DNA of 64,000 nt. It comes from Cladorhizidae sp. MBARI D1340-BT2 (Eukaryota > Porifera > Demospongiae > Poecilosclerida > Cladorhizidae). A program made the position numbers and the translations under genes. Positions 1-11,900 of this stretch are shown here, piece by piece; position 1 is the stretch's first letter, and every line of letters begins with the position of its first letter. A model generated the notes under the pieces. That model had not been told where the DNA came from. It searched no databases and worked only from the letters and a program-made list of their open reading frames with translations. The stretch covers positions 42,201,872 to 42,265,871 of the forward strand of contig JAQNBH010000007.1 in NCBI GenBank assembly GCA_028752905.1, given 5' to 3'.

Positions 1-2050
1 ATGTAGACCACAACCTGTTAGATGACCCTTTACCATTCAAACTCATGTGTGATGACCCTTTACCATTCATACTCATGGGATGACCCTTTACCATTCATAC
101 TCATGGGATGACCCTTTACCATTCAAACACACACTTTTAATGGTAAAGGATCGTCAAATTGTTGTTGGTCCCTTATTAACAACTCAAGCCAATATACTGT
201 GACTCTGGCTGCTAAGCCTCTCGATGTTGAGTGCATAATATATATATACATTTTATTGTCTGTGATCATCATCTGATGGCTAGCATGCTCACGTCCAGCT
301 ATCTAAAGAAGTATGGAAGAGGCTATCTATGGAGGTATAGAATAGGGAGGTATAGAAGAGGCTATTTATGGAGGTTATCTAGGCTATCTATGGAAGCCAT
401 GGATTAAGCTATCTATGGAGATATGAAAGAAGCTATCTGTGGAGGAGGTTCGGAGTCTGAGAGGCTATCTAATAGAAGCCTTGGAAGAGGCTGTCTATGG
501 AGGCCATGGAAGAAGTTTTGGTTTGGGCGGCAAGACATTTGGGCCAGTCTAAACTCAGGTAGAAGCAAAAAGAAGAGATGCCATGCAGTGGTTATGCTGT
601 GCCTGGCTGGCCTCCGGGTGCTCCTGGTGACATCCACAGGGTGTGCTCCTGGTGACATCCATAGGGTGGCAAGTGTTGTTATTGCAGCACCAGACTGAAT
701 TTAGCTGGATGTGTGGGCGTTTCCTAAGGGATGGAATCCTCAGCCCACTTTCTCCAAGCTAATTGGTAAAGGGTCTGGGTGAGACTAATTAATCATCAGG
801 CCATTCAGACGGACCTATCACTATTGTTTGACATTCATAGCTCATGGAGAAGCTGCCCGCAAAGTAAGAGCTACTACAAGACTGGGCAGAGGACTGGAAG
901 TGTCCTGCAGCTGTGTCCTCATGGCGGCAGCAAGAAGCTCATCAGGAAACAAAGAAGAGTTGTAACTAATAATAGGTGTGGTCATGTCGGTGATACTTGC
1001 CTCTACTGTTGTTCAATGCTATGGATCGAGAACAGAGCTTCAATGCAAGATATAGCACCTAGCTTTATAACAACAAATCAGCAACACTGTCACCAACTAA
1101 CAGCTTTAGGGCTGAAGATTAAAATAATGTGTCACATGTGCGCCTGAACCCTCCCCTCCCTCCATTCAAAGTCATGCAATGAAATGACAGCAAGAGTGCC
1201 ATCCTTCATTGCCTGAGGGCTTATCAGGTAGGCGCTGTTTTAACAAGCCTAGCAACAGCAAAAGACTTGGAATGCTCTTTTGATATCTAGCTTGACAGCG
1301 CCAAACACAAGCCCTCATTTTAGCTCCATTATTAGCTAGCTAGTACCTTGCTCTGCTTAGCTCTGACAATGAATTTCTCTCGGAGTTCTTGCATAGTAGT
1401 ATCAGTTGCTACCTTCAGCTAGAGAGGTCTAGGGTACTCACATTTTGGTGGGTTTTTGTTGCTGTTGTTGAAGCCCCGATGACTATGATGCTTGTCACTG
1501 TAAACCTCGCCACCTCGGCAATTGCAGTGTTATTCTAGTAGAGTAGGGTTAGACGCAGCCTTGCCAGTCAACAGCTCTAAAGTTAGATTCAACACGGCTC
1601 TAATGGCCACCAAGTTGTGTTCTCTGTGCACACATATATATATATATCTGAACTGTTGGCCTAACGGAGCTAAAGGTAGAGAGAGACCTCTCCAAGCAGC
1701 TGTTTTGTGAAGCCTTCAAGCTGGAAAGAAAGAAGAGTTTGAAGATGGATAGATTCAGCATCCTCACTTCATCCTCTCCAGTGCCTGGAGAAGCTACTCG
1801 CTACATGTGGAGAGGGGAGTGCTGACAGTGAAGACCATTTGCCTCCCTGGACATAGGAAAGGTTGGAAGAACCAACTGGTTAATATTACTGTGCTGGAGC
1901 TATCACAACAGTGAATAACTGATGACTGTACACACCAATGCAACACAGGGTGGTCGAACAGTGCTAGGTCTAGACCAGACCGATACCTAACCACAGTTGA
2001 CATGCAGTGATATTTACAACAGTACTAACAGTTACTCGAGTTTAGTGTAC
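1..2050. other. No gene recognised; short direct repeats
   Basis: I see no convincing coding exon here on either strand. Bases 22-130 hold four copies of a roughly 30-bp repeat containing GATGACCCTTTACCATTCA. Bases 300-520 hold a degenerate direct repeat built on GAGGCTATCTATGGAGG. The 3' end of the INCENP-like gene (second half of the IN-box and stop) should lie on the minus strand left of base 2051, but I could not find it here, so it may lie outside the window. Confidence 0.5.
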
Positions 2051-2207
2051 CTTCCTCGGATAGTCCTCATCATCGGTCGGGTCCTCGCTGGAGAGGTCCG
2101 CTATGTCGTAGTTGCTCGTATGTTGTGTCAGTTGATCGTGAGCCAGAGGCGTCATTTCATACGATGCCCCTCCCTCAGTTCCACCAGAAGCAGATAGCCC
2201 TGCCGAG
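2051..2207 (-). CDS. INCENP: INCENP exon: first half of IN-box
   Basis: The exon reads SAGLSASGGTEGGASYEMTP and continues to SSEDPTDDEDYPRK, where a GTACAC donor follows. The SYxMTP and DSTDDExxPRK blocks are the signature just upstream of the conserved Trp-Ala of the INCENP IN-box. The acceptor chosen (CCTTGAG, exon starting at 2207) gives the one base needed to complete the codon split by the previous exon. The donor is weak, and the following exon with the Trp-Ala and TSS motif was not found. Confidence 0.75.
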
Positions 2208-3798
2208 CTCAAGGAGGCGTGTAGGGGTGTGGCTAGGTCCATCTCTGCACAAAAGGCAGTTTTTACAAATGTTTGGTTCAGATTGGTGGGCGGAGCTTGT
2301 TGTGCCAGGCTATCTCCTAGTCCTTCCACACACCTTCAACAACACAACAGAGGGGGGAGGAGTTACATCACAGCGAGCATAAGAAGGGAAGTCCCACATG
2401 ATGAACCACACCCACCCGGTGTAACAGTAAGCAATGTGTTAACAACAATAGCAGGGTTTCATTTACCTTTTTGCCCCCCCCCCCAATTAAAATTCATTAG
2501 AAACTTTGTCACATCTTTAACATCATGCCCCCCCCCCTTAATATCCAGATTCCTCCAGTTGCTCCCCCCCCCCTTGGACAATTTTCTAAATGAAACCCAG
2601 AATAGGTCACATGACCAGGCACACTCACCCCACCCTCCCTCCCCAGTGTAACAGTAAGTCATGTGTCAACAAGGTCACATGACCAGGCACACTCACCCCA
2701 CCCTCCCTCCCCAGTGTAACAGTAAGTCATGTGTCAACAAGAGGTCACATGACCAGGCACACTCACCCCACCCTCCCTCCCTCCCCAGTGTAACAGTAAG
2801 TCATGTGTCAACAAGAGGTCACATGACCAGGCACACTCACCCCACCCTCCCTCCCTCCCCAGTGTAACAGTAAGTCATGTGTCAACAAGAGGTCACATGA
2901 CCAGGCACACTCACCCCACCCTCCCTCCCTCCCCAGTGTAACAGTAAGTCATGTGTCAACAAGGTCACATGACCAGGCACACTTACCCCACGCTCCCTCC
3001 CCAGTGTAACAATATGTCATGTGTCAACAAGGTCACATGACCAGGCACACTTACCCCACGCTCCCTCCCCAGTGTAACAGTAACTCATGTGTCAACAAGA
3101 GGTCACATGACCAGGCACACTCACCCAGGTGTAAAGCGCTTCTCCGCCATGAGCTTTTCTAAGCGCTCTTGTAGTTTTGTGCCTTTCTTGTGGTTGGTGA
3201 GGTCGACTTCCATTGCTACCTTGTGCAGTTTAGCTTGCTCAAGCTTCACCCGCTTCTTCTTCAATGTCTCCTCTTCTTCCAACTTCCTCTTTGCCTCCAT
3301 CTCTTTCTCCCTGGTGTCATGGCGTTGCTTCTCTAACCTCTTCATCCTCTTCTCTTCCTCCTGAGCAGAGGAAGGATCACACGAGGGCATAAGGAGGGGC
3401 AGGGGGAGAGGTGGGGATATTGCTTGATGGGTAGCGGAGGGAAATTCTATGAACAGCAACCTTTTAGCTTGTCACTCCACACACTTCATCTTATGAGGTT
3501 ATCTCTCTCTGTGAACTCAACACCCGGGCTTCAGTTCAGCATGGAAACTCTGGCTTTAAATAGAGTTAGCATTAGGATATGCACTTGGTGCCCTGACATC
3601 TGCTCAACCAGAAATGGTGGTCATACTTGGGTCATAATAATTACCTCCTCGGTGAGTTCCGTGTCTGGCAGTGTGAAAATAACAACACTATGGGGGGTGG
3701 GGTGGGGGCTTCAATATTTGGGGGGAGGAGGGGAGGGGTTAAAATAAGAATAATATGTATAATATAACACTCTTAATGATAAAAGAGTGTAATGATAA

Positions 3799-3848
<50 letters not shown>

Positions 3849-3849
3849 A

Positions 3850-3881
<32 letters not shown>

Positions 3882-6800
3882 AATGATGATGATGATGATG
3901 ATGGATGATGATGATGATGAATGATGAATGATGATGATGATGATGATGATGATTGATGATGATGATGATGATGATGATGATTATTGATGATGATGATGAT
4001 GATGATTATTGATGATGATGATGATGATAAATTTATTATTATTATTATTACTATGTCCTTCTCAATAAATCAACCTCCCTCGACCTTTCGACTACGTAGA
4101 TGCTCTAGCCTTCATCAGGAATAATGAGATGCTAAGACTCATGTGAGCTTGTTATATATCAGTGGCTAGCTATCTACCACATGATACAAACCACACCCAG
4201 GCACACGCCTCCAGCACGTGAACCAAATGTGGCAAAGATAATTCTAAAAATTGTAAAAATAACATACGATAATAAGAAAATACGATAATAAGAAATAATG
4301 GTAACACCCAAACAATAATATAACATCAAATAATTAGTACACCAAAACATTAACAAATCAGCCCAGCACAAAAGTATAAACGGTTCAATGGAGACTGTGG
4401 AATGGACTTGCCTGGCTGCTAGGGGGCCACTCTCAAGAGCCTGAACTTGAAGCCACGCCCACCATAATATTTCTGATTATTGTATATACTTGTATACTGA
4501 ATAATTGTTAAATTATTGTTTTGGTTTTTGGTTTTTATTAAATTAAATTAAATTAACTCTTTATTTACTATTTAAAAATAATAATATTTTTGCCACATCC
4601 TGTTCACGTGCTGGACGCATGTGCCAGGGTGTGGTTTTGTATCACGTGGTGGATAGCTGGTATATAACAAGCTCACACGAGTCTTTATTCCTGGTGAAGG
4701 CTAGAGCATCTGGTCGAAACATCGAGAGAGTAAATTTCAAGTTCGTTATTGAGAAGGTCATTGAAATGTCATTATGTCAACTGAGAGTTCATTGAGAACA
4801 ATGAAGATGGCGAAATTAAACTAAAGGGGGGGGGGGGGGGGGGGGGGCGTTTATTATTGCTGTAATCATTTTCAAGAGAGGAGTCTGCAACGTCCAGTAG
4901 GCAGCTGGCATGCAGGAGGGAGGGTTGATCTACTCCCCTTGGGAAACCAAGATTTACGAGTGAAATAATGGGAAACCTCTAGCTATGCCGAGTGTGCTGA
5001 CCATGCATCTTTCCTCTCGTAAGGTTTGTCTTATCGCCTTCACACCCGCACAGACTAACTCACCCCCGCACAGACTAACTCACCCCCACACAGACTAACT
5101 CACCCCCGCACAGACTAACTCACCCCCGCACAGACTAACTCACCCCCACACAGACCAACTCACCCCCGCACAGACTAACTCACCCCCGCACAGACTAACT
5201 CACCCCCGCACAGACTAACTCACCCCCACACAGACTAACTCACCCCCGCACAGACTAACTCACCCCCGCACAGACTAACTCACCCCCGCACAGACTAACT
5301 CACCCCCACACAGACTAACTCACCCCCGCACAGACTAACTCACCCCCACACAGACTAACTCACCCCCGCACAGACTAACTCACCCCCGCACAGATTAACT
5401 CACCCCCGCACAGACTAACTCACCCCCGCACAGATTAACTCACCTCTGCCTCTTTCCTCTGCTCAGCTAGCTTGGCTGCCATGCGCTTATCATCCTCCAA
5501 CTGCCGCAGTTTCTTTCTCTGGGTCTCGGCCTCTTGCTTCCTCCGTGCCTCAGCTGCCGCCATGCGCTCCTTCATCCTCCTCTTCCTCTCCTCCGCCTCT
5601 TTCTCCCTCCTCTGCCACATTTGATTTGCACGGCTCTACATGACATCATCAGACCAGGTTCGGGGGGGGGGAATAACGAAAGGATAAGGGGAGAGGGGGA
5701 GTATCGCCTAATAGAAATTCCACCTCCCTTGCCAATTTATTGTTACCATATACCACTAATCACCCACAACCCCATGCCAAAACTATTCCTGTTGAACCCC
5801 CCTGAGGGGGTATTGTGAGGGGGCAAATACCAAAAATAAAATGTAGTAATAAATAAATAACAAACCCACCCACCATGACTGAGGCCCCTCCTCTCCACAC
5901 TCTCCCCTCACACTCACCTCCATCCCACCCACCCACTATGACTGAGGCCCCTCCTCTCCACACTCTCCCCTCACACTCACCTCCATCCCACCCACCCACT
6001 ATGACTGAGGCTCCTCCTCTCCACTCACACTCACCTCCATCCCACCCACCCACTATGACTGAGGCTCCTCCTCTCCACACTCTCCCCTCACACTCACCTC
6101 CATCCCACCCACCCACTATGACTGAGGCCCCTCCTCTCCACACTCTCCCCTCAGACTCACCTCCATCCCACCCACCCACTATGACTGAGGCCCCTCCTCT
6201 CCACACTCTCCCCTCAGACTCACCTCCATCCCACCCACCCACTATGACTGAGGCCCCTCCTCTCCACACTCTCCCCTCACACTCACCTCCATCCCACCCA
6301 CCCACTATGACTGAGGCCCCTCCTCTCCACACTCTCCCCTCACACTCACCTCCATCCCACCCACCCACCATGACTGAGGCCCCTCCTCTCCACACTCTCC
6401 CCTCACACTCACTCCATCCCACCCACCCACTATGACTGAGGCCCCTCCTCTCCACACTCTCCCCTCACACTCACCTCCATCCCACCCACCCACTATGACT
6501 GAGGCTCCTCCTCTCCACTCACACTCACCTCCATCCCACCCACCCACTATGACTGAGGCTCCTCCTCTCCACACTCTCCCCTCACACTCACCTCCATCCC
6601 ACCCACCCACTATGACTGAGGCCCCTCCTCTCCACACTCTCCCCTCAGACTCACCTCCATCCCACCCACCCACTATGACTGAGGCCCCTCCTCTCCACAC
6701 TCTCCCCTCAGACTCACCTCCATCCCACCCACCCACTATGACTGAGGCCCCTCCTCTCCACACTCTCCCCTCACACTCACCTCCATCCCACCCACCCACT

Positions 6801-8749
6801 ATGACTGAGGCCCCTCCTCTCCACACTCTCCCCTCACACTCACCTCCATCCCACCCACCCACCATGACTGAGGCCCCTCCTCTCCACACTCTCCCCTCAC
6901 ACTCACTCCATCCCACCCACCCACCATGACTGAGGCCCCTCCTCTCCACAACTCTCCCCTCACACTCACTCAGCTGACTAACATCAACTCTGCCAATGAC
7001 TTTCTTCTTCTTCTCCTCCTCCTTCATCTTGAGTGCAGCCTGTTTCTCCACCACTTTCTTCATCCTCTCTTCTCTCTTCTTCTTCTTGTCCAGAACCTGC
7101 CGATACCTTATCTCCTCCAACTCCTGTTTCCTCTGAGCAACCTCCTCCTTCTTGTGGATCTTCTCGGGAGGCTTGGCTTTCTTCTCCTAATCATGTGACA
7201 ATCACATGATGTTCACATGCTGTAAACACGAAGAACAGAACAGCACTACAGCTCACCGTGTGATTGACTTCCGTCACAGACTTGTTGGGGACAGGAGACC
7301 TCAGTATTGCTAACTTCTTCTCCATTTCCTTCGCACAGGCCATTGGCTTTTCTGGATAAAATGCTCGAAGGACCCGTTCTCGAATGCTTAACATGGCCAC
7401 TGCTGGGATTTTGGGAGGGGTGAAAGCACTGCTTCCTTGCGTGCATATTAGACCAGGATCGGTGGAAGAGGAGGCAAGAGCGGGTCGCTTGGCAGGGAGC
7501 GGAACAGAATCTGCTATTGAACGAGACCGCAGCCTCTTCCTATAAGTGCTGACAGTGGTAGAAGAGGTGCGATGAAGGGCTGGCGAAGGAGACGTCAAGG
7601 CAGACCCCTCAGCTTGGAGGGAATTTTTTTTGGCGGACCTGTGTATACCACAAATAAGCATCAAATATTAGCATGGACAGAGAGGTTCTGCAGGTTCAGG
7701 TTGCTAGGTACCGCTAAGTACCCCTGCCACCATATCATTTCTTCCCATAGCACATCATCAGATAGCTTGGGGCAATGAACAGATCTCAATTATTCCAAGG
7801 GCAAGCGTGTAGGTGCTAACAAGGGTGAGGTTGTAGGTGCTAATGGCTGTGAACTTGTTTCGTTGACTCGCATGCACTATCAAACCAAACCATGCAGACG
7901 CAAAACCAGTACACTCAATGCCCCTCACCTGGATGCCCCCATAGCCGGGCACGTCCGTCTACCAGGTACCCTCAATCTCCTCACGTGTATTGCACATGGT
8001 CCTCGAGATCGCGAAAGTGGGACTCGTTGTGACAGTACAATCAAGCTTCTTGTCGACAGAAAGCAATTTTTTCCCCCCTAGATTCTTAAAGGCCAGTTCA
8101 CAATATGATGGCGGCAGAGCAGAACATTGCATTGCATTACGTTGCATTACGTTGCATTGCATTACGTTGCATTGCATTACGTTGCATTGCATTACGTTGT
8201 GTTGCATTGCATTACGTTGCATTGCATTACATTGCATTGCTTTACATTGCATTGCATTACATTGCGTTGCATTACGTTTATTTTCACAATATAATAAATG
8301 TAACGTTATAATTTAGTAAAAATGGACTTTAACCTTCGCCTGACTCCACCTACTACATACAATGGACAGCAGCGGAGAAGAGTGGGAGGAGACGAAGAAA
8401 AACAAAGAGAAGGATGTGGTCCGCTCGATCTTCACTCACCGTAGGCAGCAGGAACGCACACAATCTGCTCAAGAATTGAGGTTGTCCGACCCTGACTACC
8501 ATTACCTACGGATGGCTAGAGAGAGGTTTGACTCCCTTTTGTCAGAGGTATGCTTAGTGTCTGCATTAAATAGTTACCAGATTGTGACTAGGTCGTCCAT
8601 ACCTGACACACGGAAGATACAACAGTTCGTCTGAGCACAAATCCTACCAGCTGAAAGGTTGGCTCTCACTCTGCGCTATCTAGCCACAGGCAACTCGCAA
8701 GTATGAAAAACTATGCGAATACTTTCTTAGGTCTCTCTGTTGTTTAAAC

Positions 8750-8838
<89 letters not shown>

Positions 8839-8870
8839 GTTATTATTATTTTATTATTATTTTATTATTA

Positions 8871-8932
<62 letters not shown>

Positions 8933-11900
8933 TTATTATTATTATATTATGTGAAGGCGCCTTCATGTGCTGCTGAGTGGGTGGGCATAAGCAGAGACAT
9001 TTCGAGAAAATGTGGAACTGCCCAAACAGTACAGGTATATACATACTAGCTGTATGAATGAACATGTATATACAGGGGCTGTTGGTGGGAGCATATTATA
9101 ATGAATGAACATGTATATACAGGGGCTGTTGATGGGAGCATATAATGAATGAACATGTATATACAGGGGCTGTTGATGGGAGCATATAATGAATGAGCAT
9201 GTATATACAGGGGCTGTTGGTGGGAGCATATAATGAATGAGCATGTATATACAGGGGCTGTTGGTGGGAGCATATAATGAATGAACATGTATATACAGGG
9301 GCTGTTGGTGGGAGCATATAATGAATGAACATGTATATATAGGGGCTGTTGATGGGAGCATATAATGAATGAGCATGTATATACAGGGGCTGTTGGTGGG
9401 AGCATATAATGAATGAACATGTATATACAGGGGCTGTTGATGGGAGCATATAATGAATGAACATGTATATACAGGGACTGTTGATGAGAGCATATAATGA
9501 ATGAGCATGTATATACAGGGGCTGTTGGTGGGAGCATAAATAATGAATGAACATGTATATACAGGGGCTGTTGGTGGGAGCATATAATGAATGAACATGT
9601 ATATACAGGGGCTGTTGATGGGAGCATATAATGAATGAGCATGTATATACAGGGGCTGTTGATGGAAGCAGATAATGAATGAGCATGTATATACAGGGGC
9701 TGTTGGTGGGAGCATATAATGAATGAGCATGTATATACAGGGGCTGTTGATGGGAGCATATAATGAATGAACATGTATATACAGGGGCTGTTGGTGGGAG
9801 CATATAATGAATGAGCATGTATATACAGGGGCTGTTGATGGGAGCATATAATGAATGAACATGTATATACAGGGGCTGTTGGTGGGAGCATATAATGAAT
9901 GAGCATGTATATACAGGGGCTGTTGGTGGGAGCATATAATGAATGAGCATGTATATACAGGGGCTGTTGGTGGGAGCATATAATGAATGAACATGTATAT
10001 ACAGGGGCTGTTGGTGGGAGCATATAATGAATGAGCATGTATATACAGGGGCTGTTGGTGGGAGCATATAATGAATGAGCATGTATATACAGGGGCTGTT
10101 GGTGGGAGCATATAATGAATGAGCATGTATATACAGGGGCTGTTGGTGGGAGCATATAATGAATGAGCATGTATATACAGGGGCTGTTGGTGGGAGCATA
10201 ATAATGAATGAACATGTATATACAGGGGCTGTTGGTGGGAGCATATAATGAATGAGCATGTATATACAGGGGCTGTTGGTGGGAGCATGTAATGAATGAG
10301 CATGTATATACAGGGGCTGTTGATGGGAGCATATAATGAATGAGCATGTATATACAGGGGCTGTTGATGGGAGCATATAATGAATGAGCATGTATATACA
10401 GGGGCTGTTGGTGGGAGCATATAATGAATGAGCATGTATATACAGGGGCTGTTGATGGAAGCAGATAATGAATGAGCATGTATATACAGGGGCTGTTGGT
10501 GGGAGCATATAATGAATGAGCATGTATATACAGGGGCTGTTGGTGGGAGCATATAATGAATGAGCATGTATATACAGGGGCTGTTGGTGGGAGCATATAA
10601 TGAATGAACATGTATATACAGGGGCTGTTGATGGGAGCATATAATGAATGAGCATGTATATACAGGGGCTGTTGGTGGGAGCATATAATGAATGAGCATG
10701 TATATACAGGGGCTGTTGGTGGGAGCATATAATGAATGAGCATGTATATACAGGGGCTGTTGATGGGAGCATATAATGAATGAGCATGTATATACAGGGG
10801 CTGTTGATGGGAGCATATAATGAATGAGCATGTATATACAGGGGCTGTTGATGGGAGCATATAATGAATGAGCATGTATATACAGGGGCTGTTGATGGGA
10901 GCATATAATGAATGAGCATGTATATACAGGGGCTGTTGGTGGGAGCATATAATGAATGAACATGTATATACAGGGGCTGTTGATGGGAGCATATAATGAA
11001 TGAGCATGTATATACAGGGGCTGCTGATGGGAGCATATAATGAATGAGCATGTATATACAGGGGCTGTTGGTGGGAGCATATAATGAATGAACATGTATA
11101 TACAGGGGCTGTTGATGGGAGCATATAATGAATGAGCATGTATATACAGGGGCTGCTGATGGGAGCATATAATGAATGAGCATGTATATACAGGGGCTGT
11201 TGGTGGGAGCCTATAATGAATGAGCATGTATATACAGGGGCTGTTGGTGGGAGCATATAATGAATGAGCATGTATATACAGGGGCTGTTGATGGGAGCAT
11301 ATAATGAATGAGCATGTATAAAAAGGGGCCAATGCTGGATCATCGTATTTCAATTACAAGGGGGCACACTCGATTGTGCTACCTGCTGTTTGCGATGCCC
11401 ACTCTAGGTGATGATGGATTTAACCCCTTCCATTGCCATAAGATTATGACACTGTTTATTAATGTTTTATTCAGGTTCACTTGAGTGGATGTTGGTGGTG
11501 CAGGTCGTCATAGTGATGAGGTAATGGAAGAGGGTTCTTTGTGATCCAAACTTTGGCCAAGCATTAGAAAGTGGCTCCCTCTCTACCTGTCCTCGTCCCT
11601 GGTCCAGTACAGATCTGCCGTATGTTATCATTGGTGATGAGGCACTCCCACTATGGGACAATATGATGCGGCCATACCCAGGGGGAGAAATTTGGATGAT
11701 GAGTTTTATTTCTCTACTCCGAATAGCCTGGGGACCCGAGTAGTTCAGATTAGTGAAATTTTCGGATTAGTGAAATGTATGAAATCATTATATTGAACTC
11801 TGAATTTTTTTATTTTTTTTTGCAGGTGTGGGTTGAATACTGACTGGGTGGTGGGAGTACAAGCTATTTTTAATCATTATGATCCCTTCCCGTCCTCATT

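Noticed and set aside
700..770. Minus-strand RKWAEDSIP as the missing second half of the INCENP IN-box
   Set aside because: Only the Trp-Ala pair fits; a stop follows at once, no acceptor gives the right phase, and the later TSS block is absent.
5435..5620. Isolated coiled-coil microprotein
   Set aside because: Flanking acceptor and donor and the phase match to neighbours show that it is an internal INCENP exon.
5760..7120. Gly/Trp-rich minus-strand and Pro/His-rich plus-strand proteins
   Set aside because: Translations of the 63-bp intronic minisatellite. Only the end of one frame (7120 to 6983) is real INCENP coding sequence.
8963..11353. Minus-strand frames of 796, 765 and 695 codons
   Set aside because: All arise from the 44-bp tandem unit, which has no stop in any minus-strand frame. 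No start, splice or codon-use evidence.
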